64,000 bases of DNA, taken from the NCBI GenBank assembly GCA_030280995.1, contig JASXTE010000004.1, positions 11,585,501-11,649,500 of the forward strand. Reading direction: 5' to 3'. Positions within the stretch are counted from its first letter, which is position 1. The number at the start of each line of letters is the position of its first letter. A program made the position numbers and the translations under genes. Of the stretch, positions 40,620-53,427 are shown one piece after another. The stretch comes from Hemileia vastatrix (lineage: Eukaryota; Basidiomycota; Pucciniomycetes; Pucciniales; Zaghouaniaceae). A model generated the notes under the pieces. It saw only the letters and a list, made by a program, of their open reading frames with translations, was not told where the DNA came from and searched no databases.

Positions 40620-41289
40620 TTAATCAAGAGTAGGAGGCAGAAGAGAATCAAGAGATGTGACAAAATGTCCAGCATTAGCTTTGAATTGGTGTATGAGGTT
40701 CTTCCTTTTCTCAAGATCCTGTGGGTTCCTAGCAGGGGTGGATTGGAAATAGTCTAATAGGAGATGCTTCTGTTGAGAAGAATTTTGTTGAAATTTGTCC
40801 TTAATGGTAGGCAATGGGTTAGGTGGGGGTGTTTCAATGGTTCCTACATTGTCATCATCACTTTCAAGGGGAAAATGAACTGGAAATTGGTCAGATTGGA
40901 GTTCAGTATGAAGAAAGTTTGTGTTTACCATCAGATGGACCAGGGATGGTAGAAGTAGTGGTAGTAGTAGTGTGGACACTCTTTTTTGGAGGGTGTAATT
41001 TGTGGACCAGTCTGGGGATCAGGATAGAAGGCCTGGATCTTTTAATGCTGGTGGAAGGTGGATCAGGTTGTGGAGGAGGTGAAGAAGTTGCAGAAGACAA
41101 GGGACCTGGTCTGAAGCAAGTCTTTTTTCTAGAGTGGCAAGCATCACAGGAGGTTCTGTAGGGATGAGCCGGTGGTGAAATGGAGAAGATGAGATTATTG
41201 TCAATGCAGTATTGGCAGGGGCCCATGTCAGTAGCAGATTTGGAAAGAAAGCTGAACATGGTGGTTGTAGTACAGGAGAATGTGGACAT
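40620..41289 (-). pseudogene. Antisense Cys-cluster gene, copy 3 (frameshifted)
   Basis: The ATG at 41289 opens a frame containing DMGPCQYC, 19 residues, then CDACHSRKKTC, i.e. CX2C-X19-CX2CX6C. The second half resembles half of a fungal Zn2Cys6 cluster. The frame ends at 40903. An overlapping frame (40979-40620) continues with an acidic/Pro segment (LESDDDNVGTIETPPPNPLP) and a helical end (RKNLIHQFKANAGHFVTSLD), suggesting one frameshift near 40960. An LTR-encoded ATG (41323-41321, again MLEDH) lies just upstream but its frame closes after ~31 codons. Probably a decayed paralogue of copy 2. Confidence 0.5.
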
Positions 41290-41307
41290 TCTCTATTGGA
41301 GGGAGGA

Positions 41308-42396
41308 TGTGGTCTTCCAACATTGGAGGAGCCCTTTTTTGGTTTATTTGGTGGTATTTTGGTAGGGCTTAAATGGCATTGTTAAATAATTGGGTATTTT
41401 TTGGGAATTACACAGCAAATATTGAGACTGTGGGTATTTGGAGGCTAAAATTGGATAGCCCTGGTTTTTCTCTATATTTTATGTCTTGAGGACATTTTTC
41501 ATAGCATAAGTATTTGGGGGATAATTTCTCACTTTTCATCTTTAAAAGATTGTTGTTGAATTTTGTTTTTTGTGATTTATGGGCTAAACTTAAGTCTTAG
41601 GGTTAAGTGCTTTGTACCATTGGAAAGAGCGGAATTTTCTTTACATTTCATGTCTCAATGTTGTTGTAGTGTAATTATGTATTTTAAGGGTTTTAGTAGT
41701 TGTAGGTATATTTTCTAAGTAGTTTGGGTGTTTTTGGTGGTTTTCTGGCTTCAGGGTGGTCAGGCCGCCTCAGGCAGGCTTCCAAGTGCTGGGCGGACTG
41801 CCCGACTCAATGCTAGAGGGCTGGAAGCACTTCTAGGGAGGTTTTATGCAATTTGGTGGTCAGGAAAGTCGGATTTGCAGGTGTGCATGGGCTCTTGATT
41901 AGTAGTCTGTGGTATATAGTGAAAAAGACAGTTTGGGGCAACTTTAATTATCATTCAACCATCTGGTGGTGATATCCTTGTTCCTCACTCAGTTTTAACT
42001 ATTTTTGGCCACAATTTGGCTGTGTTTTGTTGCAAGTAAGTTCTTCATTTAACTTTACTTAGCAACTGTTTTCTCTGTTATAGTCTTGCAAGCTATAGCA
42101 AGTATCATTGCTGTCTCTGGTGTGGATTTGCAACCTACATCAAGTATCATTGCTTTCTCTGGTGTGTACATTAGTCTGCATTTCAGTTCTTTGGTTTGGT
42201 AGTCTGTCTGGAGACTACTTTCTTGACTTATCAAGCAGTCAAGAGTGTTTGGAAAAGGGGCTTTGTGGTAACAGGAACCAATTTACTCTAACAGGTAAAT
42301 CTCAATCTATTTTTTAAAGGGACAGGGGTTTTTCTTCTGGTTTTACTCCAACTCCCTTGGTCAAGGCCTATAGCTAGTACTATAAGATTGTCTACA
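41308..42396 (+). repeat. LTR copy (1089 bp), right end of the retroelement cluster
   Basis: Same start (TGTGGTCTTCC) and end (TGTCTACA) as 37865-38956. Its 3' half is closer to the truncated LTR at 28858-29404 than to the middle copy. It is therefore probably the true partner of the left LTR, with the middle copy a separate insertion or recombination product. Confidence 0.85.
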
Positions 42397-45300
42397 GTTT
42401 CAGCTGATAAACCTAAAGGAAAGGCTAACAATGTTGTATATACTGAAGTGCTCAAGGGTAATGTCTAATTTATGTTCTGGATGAGCTAAGTTTATTGATT
42501 AATATGAGAAAAAAATTGTGTTTAGAATATCACAGATACTTCCCTCTCATCTCTTTCTCAATACAATGAAACTAAAATTCTTATTCCAGACCAAAATTCC
42601 AGAAATCTTGTTCCACTTAAAATATACACACATATGTATATTAAACACTATTATTACATAAATACAGTCTGCAGGTGTGGATTTATAATCATGCCTATCA
42701 TGCAATTTGCCCAGAAAACAGGCCCAAACATCCAGACCAAAGGTCCCAATGTGTGTGCATGGCTTCTGACTGTCTGTATAGCACACTTGTGGTAGGCTTG
42801 ATCAGATTAAATATTATAGTTAATTTTCTCTGAATAAATAAAATGCTTTCATAATACTCATCATGGAGAGTTTTAAAATTGGAAAATTTTCCCTCACACT
42901 TCTACACTTGAATTTGACTAGTGACTTATTATAAAAATGTGGGTCAGATTCAAATTCAAATTAGAATTATTTATAGTCTTTACTGTTAAAACACATATAA
43001 TTATATTAATAATAATTATTTATTGTGAATTCACAGATTTTGTAAGTATAATTTTTTATATTACCACTATATATAATTTGTTCACATATTTTACTATATT
43101 CCATGGTCTGCTAAGCTGAAAAAATATCCTTTCATATAATTTAGATATGATTTTAAATCTCAAAATATATCTTTTAAAAGTTTTTGGACCATTGGTTAAC
43201 TAATAATTACCTAATTAAAAATATATAAAGTTTTTCAGTGACCACAAAATCCCATGAGCAATAATTCACTTTAGAGTACCACTCTTACCTATTATCAATA
43301 CCTAATATTATTCAATTAGTCAGTGGATTGCTAAATATTTAAGCCATTATTTCTTATTCATAGTGGGAATTCAACAATCAATCCAACCTTTACTTATAAT
43401 AAATGTAAGAAACTACCATTGATAATTTAAAAAAAGGAAAATTAGAGAGTAAGGGGAAGAAATGAGAGAAAAAGGAAAGTTCAATCAGAAATTATATTAA
43501 AAAAGAATCAAAAAAAAGGCATTACAATCAGCAATTAAACAACAAAAAATGAAAAAGTGGCTTGCCTTGAGAGCTGAAGAGTGAGAAGTATTAGAACCAA
43601 AAAAGAGGGGTGAAAGTGAGAAATCCAAATAATTTAAGATATCATAGTGAGAAAAAATCTTAGAAAGGTTAAGCGATTTCAAATTTTATGAAATTTCAAG
43701 TCTTGGAGCTTAACCAAAACAAATGAGACCTGGAAATTTGTGATATTCATTGCAAAAAAGTGAACAGTGATAATCACTAATGGTAAGTGTATGATTATGT
43801 GTTTGATTAAGTGCTGATAAGTCACATACCTCACATTTATGAATAAACCCTTAAGGAATATGTGAAAAAAATCTAGGTATTGGCATTTTTGTACCTAGTT
43901 TTGGAATATTATTTACTAGTGCTGACTAATAATGATGAAGATGTAAAGTGGTTATATGACTTGTTTGAAAAAAAAGAAGACACATTTGGGAATAAATACA
44001 ATGCTGAAATAAACCTATCCAGGGAATGTGTATTACATTTTTATGGTGTTTTTGGTACCTTTCTTATGGTGTGTTTATGTGGTGTATTTGGTAAGGTTTG
44101 AGAGCCCCTAGTGAGTACAAATTGATAGTCCTTATTTTAGATAAATGGGTTCTCAACTAAAGCTAATATTTTTTTTTTGGATCAACTTGTGCTAAGTGTA
44201 GGACAAACTGGGATTCAATCAAAGTATAATCTCAGACTAAATTTTACTCTAATATTTTCTCAATATGGTTTTTATGCTGGTTATAATCCAGGAATAAATT
44301 AGGGGAAACATGGAGCTCAAAGAATGAGAACTTCTAGAAGATAACTCCTTTATTTCCTGTTGTGTATTATTTCAGATTTTATGAGGGGGAAGCTTTCAGA
44401 ACTCTGGGTTTTTAGACTGGTTTAATTAAGTGAAATAAGATCTCAGATTCCTTAATTGCAGTGTAAATTTAAGGAATAAAAGTGTACTTATTCTATGAAA
44501 GGTCTTTGTACATCATGAATAATAATATATTTAATGAGGTTTCATCATTTTTTTATTATTTCTAACATAAATAATGTCATTAGAAACTGAAGAAAAAATT
44601 AATTTAATATTTATAAGGATTTCAAAATTTATATTTAAGCTTTAATTCTATAAATATTATCTCTTAATATTTTTCTACAACCTGTTAACTTTGGCCATTA
44701 TAATAGGAGGTGTCAGTGTTTTTGTTTAACCCACATTTTTGAGGTGAAAAAGTAGGTTCCCAAAAGCTGCATTGTTGTTATCCTGTGATATTTCATGGAA
44801 AATAGAGAAATTTCAATAAAAGAATTGATGATAAATAATGTGTGTGGAGCTGAAAACATGAGATGCACGTTTGGTGAGAATAACAGGGAATCCTGGTGCA
44901 ATTTGCACTGTGGTTTAGCATTCATCAAGGTGTGATATTTCAATATATTTTAAGCCACTGGTGGATCAGTTAAACAGATAGAAGACTGAAAAGATTTATG
45001 TAGTATCCTTTTTTGTTCTTATTTCAAATATTAACTTTTGGGAATGACATAATTCTTTCTGTTCTTAGACCAAGTGAAAGGTGGACTGAATACAAAAAAT
45101 GGACTTTTTTCATTGGTCTTCAAATCAATGAAGTCTGGATAAAATAAAAAGACAAACCAAAGAAAGAAGAAGAAGATGTATATAATGTGACAGATATTTA
45201 AATTGGCTTCTTTAAAAAGATTTTCAATGTATAAAACAAAGATATAAATATACAAACAAAGGCAAATATACATAAAACTGGAAAAAATATCTAGCACCCT

Positions 45301-47024
45301 ACTTTAATATTTCACAGGATGAAAAAAAAGTGCACTAAAAATTTAATATTTTATCTGGATTTGTTCAAAAATTACTTCTGTGGCTCTGGTAATAAATTGG
45401 AAAGAGCTTTTTACATGCATTTGTGAGAAAAAGGAAGACAAGTCACACATCTAAATTTATTTCATGGTTGAGGCAAGATTCACAGACTGAAATCTAACAG
45501 GGACAAAGATAAAACTTTTAAAAAATGGTGCTCTATACTTTCCCTTGTGTTTTTTTCTTCTAAAAACAGTTTTTGTTGCTTTCTTACTCCTAAAAATTAT
45601 TCTGAACTTTATCATATAATTTTTCATAGCTGAGGGATACTTAAACTGCCTAATTTATAGTGCTTTGTATCAGCTATTATCTATTTGCACAATTTTCTGT
45701 AAAGATATTTTTGGATTCATATAAAATCATCTAGAAAATAGTTAAAATTAATTCAAACAATAAAGCTAATCATAGAAAGCTTTTGGTAGTCTTGCTTCTC
45801 ATCTTTTACTAAAAATATAGGCTGGTTGACCCAAATTCAAAGCTTTGGTGGGGGATAGGATGCAAGACATCCAAAATCTATCTAGGATTATATTTATCTT
45901 GTGGAACGTGTAACTTAAGATTTATATTATAGCTGAAGTATTATAGCTCAGAATTTCTGAATCATGTATCCACCAAAATGAGATCTATAGCACATAGGAA
46001 GACTCACTTAGACTAAATTATCTTAATAATAGATTGCACATTATAAAATGGTAACTACTATCACTTAAGAAGATTTTCAAGAGTACTTCTAGCAATCCCT
46101 TATGTTTCAATTTTTTAGAAAAATTTTGGGAAACTTCTAGGAAGGAAGATGAAAAAATATTGAAAATTATTTTTGTCATAGATTGAACCCAGGGTGAATA
46201 GTACTTGATCCCAGCTTGATCAGACCTTCAGAATTACATTGAAAATCAGTTAAGTCCAGTTTCATCAAAGTTATGGATAATGAATATAAAATATAAATCT
46301 CAAATATTCAATATCAATTACACATATGAAATATAAATTATCCATATTAGATATTCATATATCATGTACAGTGGGTTGCAACAAGCTCTTGAAATTTTTC
46401 TTTGCTCCATTTCAACCTCAAAATACATTTTTCTTGATATAGCAACTAACATTCTGAATTTTAAAAGCCCTTAGATTTCCTGGATGATAATAAAAATTGC
46501 ATTAATTTTGCTTCTTTAAAAAAGCAAAACTTTTTATTTCAGGGCTGTTTCTGGTCACCTTCCTTGAAGCCCATAGAAAAAATCAAAAAACGTTAGACTT
46601 TTTCAATATTTAACTCAAAACTTTGTGAGTGAAACAGTATAAAACTGCATATAATCATTGGGAAGGAGGAAATAAACTGAAATTCAAAATTTTTGAGGTA
46701 TTTGATATGATTTACATTGAGTAAGAGATGGAGGAAGTGGTTGTTTTGTATGATCCTATGCATAAAAATTTTCAAATACCTGCTTTTTTGATACTATCTA
46801 ATAAAAATGATAGCTTAAAAACTCTTTTTATAATTTAATTTTTGGTGTGAACCTCATTTACTAAATTCAACAATAATTAGCTTTGAAACATGAGAATAGC
46901 ATTTTTATAATAGCTGATAGCTCATATAAATGATATTAAAAAAACACTAAAAAAAAATTAATCAAAAAAAATCAATTATTTATACTTGGCTACCAGTAGT
47001 TAGCTCCACCAGAAGAATCAACAA
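42397..47024. other. A+T-rich gene-free DNA
   Basis: No coding region is supported. The first ~65 bp could continue an old coding sequence (SADKPKGKANNVVYTEVL), weakly reminiscent of a late Helitron helicase segment. The rest contains only short random ORFs, poly-A/T and a few possible MITE interiors (e.g. 44180-44370). Confidence 0.45.
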
Positions 47025-47090
47025 CTACCATAATATATATTGGGGGGACTTGCTAGAATTTCCTCAACTTTAACTTAGATTGAACTCATA
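47025..47090. mobile_element. Left terminus of a GCTAGC-family element (partial)
   Basis: TATATATTGGGGGGACTTGCTAGA and then CCTCAACTTTAACTTAGATTGAACTCA match the terminal plus subterminal layout of the elements at 49.7 and 51.8 kb. The opposite end was not found. Confidence 0.45.
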
Positions 47091-47695
47091 TGAAATTTGG
47101 CCTCAACTTATTCTGAGAAGACACTAAATTGGGATTGAATGTCAACTCTTACTTCTTTAAAAATGTAATTGAATATTTTCTAAAAGTTACTGAGAGTGAA
47201 ATGAAACAATTTTAAAATTTAAATGATAGTAATTCAGCAATTATTTAGTAAAAAATTAAATTATTATCACATATGTTAAATCAAGTATTTAAAATTACAT
47301 TTCAAGATTGCACTGAAAACCTTTGAAAATTCTTGATTTTACAAGTATTTATTTTATTCTAATTAAAAATTTATGTATAAACATTGAAAAATTTTAAACA
47401 TGAAGATTAACCATATGATATTGAAGAAAGTATTATACCAGAATATTTCACTTTATGATTTTTGGAAAAATCATAAAAATTGATGATATTTTAGATCCAT
47501 TCTATGATCTTTCAAGAATATGAAACACTATTTTAAATATAAGATATATGAAATTTGATATATGCATATTAATTTTTACTCAGTGTGTAAGTCTGAATCA
47601 AAAATGCATATATATGATGAAAGTGATATTGAATATTCGTACTTAAAAGAAATAAGTATAAGCATATTGATATTGAATATTATTAGGGGGTATCA

Positions 47696-47881
47696 AAGTT
47701 AGACATCTTCCATTTCAAAATACCTCTTTTTTCCACCAAATCAACCATGATTTTTTTTAAATATGTCATATTGTGCCCCAAAAACACCTTTTTACTGATA
47801 ATTAATGTCAAGTTTTTGGGTTTCTTTTTGTGTTGTGAAATACCTTTTAAATAATCACAAATTTCTAACTTTGATACCCCC
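47696..47881. mobile_element. 186-bp MITE with perfect TIRs and TATTA duplication
   Basis: The 18-bp ends GGGGGTATCAAAGTTAGA are perfect inverted repeats. They are flanked by TATTA on both sides (47691-47695 and 47882-47886). The interior is A+T-rich with no ORF. The ends are unlike the GCTAGC family, so this is a second MITE family. Alternatively the duplication is TA, as for Tc1/mariner derivatives, with longer TIRs. Confidence 0.85.
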
Positions 47882-47886
47882 TATTA

Positions 47887-48507
47887 CATGTATTAACATT
47901 GAATATGCATATGAAAAAAATAAACCATATTTAATTTGAGTATGCATTTTTATATTGAATAAAAATATCCATATTCTAATTTAGTATTATTATTTTTTTA
48001 CATATTTGATATGTAGATTTGATTCAGTATATTTTATTTTACTCAATTTCTGTTTATTATATTATATTATATTTTACTGATTTTTTTTATTGTTTTTTTT
48101 CATTCATTTTTAAAAAAAATTAATATTTATTTTCTTTGATTTAATAACATTACAATATATTATACTATATTACATATTATACTATATTACATTTTATTAT
48201 ATGTTATATTATGATATACTTTTTGATTTAAGTTTTATTTAACTTGATTTTATTTATTGATTTAATCTAATGATAATTCTTATTAATTTTTTTAATATAG
48301 TATCATTCTCATCATGTTTTTTTTAATTTTATATACATTTATTTTATATTATTAATTTACAGGAATTGTTCTTACTTATTTAATTGTTTTTATTTTATTA
48401 AAATATTATATATTTTTTTTAATTTATCTCATCTCTTTTTATTGTATTCAATGAATGATTATTGACAGCCATACAACAGCATACATGTGGTAAAAAAGGC
48501 TGATAAG
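47887..48507. other. Low-complexity T/A microsatellite region
   Basis: Contains TATTA/TACTA-type microsatellites (around 48055-48075 and 48155-48205) and long T runs. No gene. Confidence 0.55.
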
Positions 48508-48931
48508 ATCTGATGTATGGCCATAACTCAGATATCACATGCAAAACACTGGGTGGTAAACTCTGATGTTTGGCCAAACAAAAGAGTCCATATGCATAAA
48601 ATTGGAAGGTGAACTTTGATGTATGGCTGAACGTCAGAGCTCACATGCATAAAACTGGGTGGTGAGCTCTGATGTTTGTCCAAATAACAGAGTTCACTTT
48701 CATAAAATTGGCTGGTGAAATCTTTTGTTCAGAAATACATCAGAGTTTAACTGCCAATTTTATGCATGAAAACTCTGTTGTTTGGCCAAAAATTAGAGTT
48801 CACAAACCAATTTTAACCATTTGAACTCTGATGTTTTGCTGAGAATCAGAGTTCACCATCCAAGTTTTGGCATGTGAACTCTTTTGTATGACCATAAAGC
48901 AGAATCTGTGTGTAAAATTGAAGATCAAATA
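48508..48931. repeat. Minisatellite with an exact 53-bp period, eight units
   Basis: CTCTGATGTTTGGCC-type starts occur at 48508, 48561, 48614, 48667, 48720, 48773, 48826 and 48879, every interval being 53 bp. Each unit has a dyad (CTCTGATG...CAGAG) and a spacer. The spacer reads CATGCATAAAATTGG in units 1-4 but its reverse complement (CCAATTTTATGCATG) around unit 5-6. Units differ by many substitutions yet no indels. No ORF crosses it. Confidence 0.8.
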
Positions 48932-49716
48932 ATTAAATTAAGGTCTAATATGATTTAATGAGATACAGTAAAATAAATTAAATAGTGTGGAATAGAACTA
49001 AAATAATTGAAACAGAAAAAAACAAAGAATAATATAATATTAAATTATATAGTAAAATATAATAAAAGTAATGGGAATTAGTTAAAATAACAAAAAATAA
49101 AATAAAGTTGATATTTTTTTCAGAATGGGACACAAAAATGAAGAAAATTTTTCATCATATTTTGAAAATTACTAAATAAAATTTTATTTTCTGGTCATGA
49201 TATTAATTAAATTTAGGTGAAATATAAGAGAAAATTTAATATTATAGCAAGTATATTTATAATGAAATTGAAAGCTTGTAAAACTAATTATGAAGTATCT
49301 TTATTGTAAATTAAATATTAGTTTGTGAAAAATTCTCTGATAGACCTCATCTTATTGCAATAAAATTCAAGTTTATTAAATTATACTCATTGTTTTTATA
49401 TAATTATGTAGTTAGATTTTGAACTTACCCATTACATTATAAAACAGTTTTGTAGTATAAAAAAATTATTAATTTAAAGAATAAAAATATGCTTATATTT
49501 AAACTTGTGTTAAGAGATTTTCATTTCCAGAATGAAATCTGGAGTTCAATCTTATATACATCAGGAATGAAATTTTTTTTTTTTTTTGAAAGATGAAAAA
49601 AATTCTTAAGATATATTTTTATTAAAGAAGGGGATTTGAAAAATAATTTTTCATACATAATCCTAAGATAATTATGGTAAAATCAACTTGAAATTATGTG
49701 CTTGATTCTATAAAAA
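48932..49716. other. A+T-rich gene-free DNA
   Basis: Low-complexity sequence only; nothing recognised. Confidence 0.5.
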
Positions 49717-49719
49717 CTA

Positions 49720-49979
49720 CACAACACATTATGGGGGAAGACTTACTAGCAAGTCTGCAACCTTGGATTCAAACTCACCACAGATTGAACACACATTGAG
49801 CTATTGACAAAGGAAAATTACAATCAGGGATTAGCACCACTCAGCAGAACAGTTTTGGGTGGGTGTTCAACTAGAGTTCAGTATGGGTTCAGTATGAGTT
49901 CATTCTGAGTTATATCTGAGTTCCATCTGAGTTCAGGTTGGGGACTTGCTAGCATTTCCACCCCCTATATTGCATTGTG
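49720..49979. mobile_element. GCTAGC-family MITE, copy 1 (260 bp)
   Basis: Left end CACAACACATTATGGGGG then GACTTACTAGCAAGTC. Right end GGACTTGCTAGCA...CCCCCTATATTGCATTGTG. A CTA triplet flanks both sides (49717-49719, 49980-49982). The interior near the right end is a run of GAGTTCAGTATGG-like units. It is the reverse complement, with mismatches, of the element at 51794-52052. No ORF. Confidence 0.8.
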
Positions 49980-49982
49980 CTA

Positions 49983-51788
49983 AATTTAATAAATTGTGTA
50001 TATATATAAATATGAAAATTAAGAGCTTAAGCTGAAAATTAAAGCATGTAAAAAGTTCTTGTGTAAAAATTTGAGTTGAATTTAATGGTAATAAAAAACC
50101 ATTTTTTAACTAAATATCCTCACTTCATAGGAGATTTAAAATCAATGAAGCCATTCCAATCCTCATTTTGAAAGATGTGTCATAAATTTTGACTATTTTT
50201 TTAAGGTTTAAAGACCTCTTTCCAATTGTCTTAAAGTTTATTTAGAAGTTTTTTATAGTCATAGTCATTGAGTGTGGTTCAAGAAATTAATTTATAAAAA
50301 AATCATCTCTTTTCCTAATTAAATATTCAATTTTATTAGCTTCTTAATTTTTTTGAGTGAATTCTGAAAGAGCTATAAATTTATGCATTATACTTGATCT
50401 TTGGTCAATTTTTTGAATCTTTTTTGAAGTACAGATTAACTGTCATTAATTAAAATAATAAATTATAACAATAAAAAATTTAAAAAAATGAATATCATAA
50501 CAATACATTATATTAAACCATGAAATTCTTTATCCTTCTTATTTCATTCTTCTTTATTTTTAATTAATAATGAATATTTTATTCAAATATATTATTATCT
50601 TTGCATGATCTTTTGTAATCATGAATAAATCTTGAAAAATATTTTAAGATTCAACTTCTAATAAACCAAATTAAAATAAAAAACAGTGAAATTTTGAAAG
50701 TAGCACCACTTAATATTAAATTGAAAGTTTCAATCACTAGGAATTCACCCTTAAATTTTGGTGTTAAATAGAATGAGTTGTTGGTAAAAATTAAATATTC
50801 AAAATTTCAAGTTTGACATTTTTAAAGACAATGTGATTGATTTAACTTTGAATATATCTGTATTAAAAAGATTTATTTCTTTTTAGAATAATCAGAGGCT
50901 AAAACTGTAACTATGTTAAATTTTCTTTATATATCAAACCTATTTTTTTCAATTTTATTTTTTTTGAATTTTCTATTTTTAAATATATATTTTTTTGTTG
51001 ATAAAATAAAAAACTTATCAGTTATGTATTACTCATCTTCCAGTTTCAATTTAAAATAACTATTAATTACCAACTGAGATTCTTTTAAATTAAAAATTTT
51101 TATAAATTATTTTTTTTGTAAGTTCATTTTTAAGGAGATTTACTACACAATTTAAGCGAGTTTTTATGTTAAGAATTTTTTTATATTTCTTAATTCACAA
51201 TATATTCAAGTATTTCCTGTAAAATCCAAAGAAAAGCTATCACCCTTAGTACAAGTGCAAAATTTGGCTTTTATTTTTAATTAAATAAAAATATTTTAAA
51301 TAATTTTTTCTCTTATTTAAAATAAATTAATCCTGAAAATGAATTTACTTTTATCCTTTCTGAAAAAAATAGCTCAATTATTACAACCTGAATTGAATCA
51401 GTTTTTTAAAATTGGTTGAATATGTTTATATATAATAAGATACACCACCCTAGTTGCATTCTTTTTATCAAAAGATTATTGAATAATTTATAAGTCAAAT
51501 TAAAATTATAAGTTTTTAATTTTTGAAAGAGAAAATGCAATAGTTATTAAATTTTTGCATTACATGTATTTTAACATTTAATTTAATCCCTTTTCTATTT
51601 TTTTTACCTTTTGAAGATAATATCACCATGATTGATATTTAAAATAGTCAATTTTTATCACCATAATATACTGGGTTTTCAATAACTCGACTGAGATAAT
51701 TTTTTAATATTTTTAATTTACTCAATTTTTACTTTTTAACTATTTCTCTCCATACTTTTAAATTTACTTATATTTAAATATATATATA
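49983..51788. other. A+T-rich gene-free DNA between two inverted MITE copies
   Basis: Very A/T-rich. No coding region or other repeat recognised. Confidence 0.5.
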
Positions 51789-51793
51789 TAAGA

Positions 51794-52052
51794 CACTGCA
51801 TAATATAGGGGGTGGACTTGCTAGAAAGTCCCCAACCTGAAATCAGATGGAACTCAGATGGAACTCAGACTGAACTTATACTGAACCCATACTGAACTCT
51901 ACTTGAACACCCACCTAGAATTTTTTGGCTTAGTGGTGTTCATCCCTGATTGTATGGTTCCTTTTTCAATAGCTCAATGTATGTTCAATCTGGGGTTAGT
52001 TTGGGTCCAAGGTTTCAGACTTGCTAGCAAGTCTGCCCCCCATACTGTGTGG
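51794..52052. mobile_element. GCTAGC-family MITE, copy 2 (259 bp, opposite orientation)
   Basis: Starts CACTGCATAATATAGGGGG and ends GACTTGCTAGCAAGTC, then a C run and CATACTGTGTGG. Flanked by TAAGA on both sides (51789-51793, 52053-52057). The interior aligns to the inverse of copy 1, including GGTGTTCATCCCTGATTGTA and the degenerate GAACTCAGATG repeats. Confidence 0.8.
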
Positions 52053-52377
52053 TAAGATATATTTTTTAAAAATTAAATATTATTATTTTACTTAAGAAAC
52101 TTTAGGAAAAATTGTTTATAATTTTCCAGAAAAATAAATTATAAATTTTTACATGTAAAAAGTTATTTCTCATTTGAAGTTGGCTGGTTTTGAATTATTA
52201 ATCTTGACTTAAAATAATACCTGCAGTAGGATTTGAATATCTTTTAATGTGGAATCAAATCAACATTATTTGAGTTTCAATCTTTCTTCAAAAAGGATTA
52301 AATGAAGTTTAAGCTTCTTTTCACATATGTTTCAACACCAACTCAATTTGAGCTCATTTAATATGAATTGAGTTTCA

Positions 52378-52430
52378 AGGTTGCAGACTTGCCAGCATGT
52401 CTGCCCTACATATTGTGTGGAGAACAGCAC
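52378..52430. mobile_element. Isolated right terminus of a GCTAGC-family element
   Basis: GGTTGCAGACTTGCCAGCATGTCTGCCC and then ACATATTGTGTGGAG reproduce the right-end layout of copy 2, with two changes in the palindrome. No matching left end is visible nearby, so the element is probably truncated. Confidence 0.5.
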
Positions 52431-52446
52431 ACATATGATGTAGTAT

Positions 52447-53427
52447 TTATACCACTAATCTCTCAAGAGCTTTAGTAGGAAGGACATTACATGCCTTTTG
52501 TAAGGATTCCATCATTTGTTGTTTGTTTTTTGGATTATAAAATTCATGGATGTTCATTTTCATAACTTTCTTTAGATTTTTTGTTGCATTTAGATCTGGA
52601 GAATGAAAAAGCCAATCCTCATTTTTTTTCAAGTTTAAAAGCTTTTGAAAATCCTTAATTTTATGAAAAGTGTAATTAGGAGTGTTATATTCTTGCAGTA
52701 TCATCCTTTTTTGTTTGTCATATTTCTCCAAGAATGGGAAGAGTGTGCCAAGGTGAATGTGGACTATCATTGATTGTGCAGTTTGATTCTGAGGGGGGAG
52801 AATAAAAATTGGATGTTTTATGTTATTAAAAAAATCACCCCAGACCATAAAAGAGGAGCCTCCACTTTTGAATTTTGTCTGAAGGCAGTTTTGTTGAAAT
52901 TACTTGCCACTTCTTTGAAAAACACAATGAGACTTTGATGCCTTACCAGCCTCAAAAGATGACTGTTTGATACAAATTACTTTCTTCTAGTTGTCAATAG
53001 ACCAATTGCAATTTTCTGGTGAAAACTTGAGGCATCTCTGGAAGTGAGTTTCACAAATGAATGAGTTCTTGGAAGCTGTATGGCTGAAAATGCTCAATTC
53101 ATGGGCTTGCTTGCAAAGTGTGCAGGATGAAATTGAGAAGCTTATTGCATTGGATACCTCAGAAAGCTTAATTCCATTATTGGACTTGATGATTCAAAAA
53201 AGTTTTTGCAAGTCACATGGTGTAGTCTTGTGCAGACAACCTGGATGACGTGCAGTTTGTACAGTGCCTCTGTTGCAGTATTGGTCAAGTATTGAGTGAA
53301 AATTTGTGTGGTGAATGATTAAATCATGGGATATATTACTTTGATTACATCCAACCCCCACAATTACAACAATCAAAGCTTTGTTTTTGGTTTTGTGCTG
53401 GTGCAGTCTAGCCCTGAAAGCTGGCAT
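52447..53427 (-). pseudogene. Dead Tc1/mariner-type transposase
   Basis: Minus-strand remnants run in order. A helix-turn-helix region lies at 53350-53200 (GCNQSNISHDLIIHH, RGTVQTARHPG). A middle with stops follows (NWSIDN-stop-KKVICIKQSSFEAGKASKS). The DDE block (52848-52447) has FMVWGDFF, QEYNTPNYTF and HSPDLNATKNL. In Tc1-like enzymes these read xxWGx, QDNAPxHT and SPDLNPIEN. Here the second Asp and the Glu positions are changed (Y and K), so catalysis is lost. Its terminal repeats were not identified. Confidence 0.8.

Noticed and set aside
42397..42470. Right-hand continuation of the Helitron helicase after the LTR cluster
   Set aside because: The resemblance (SADKPKGKANN) is too short and weak, and the next expected helicase motifs are absent.
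43880..44101. 73-aa plus-strand ORF
   Set aside because: Isolated, hydrophobic from A/T bias and without neighbouring coding sequence.
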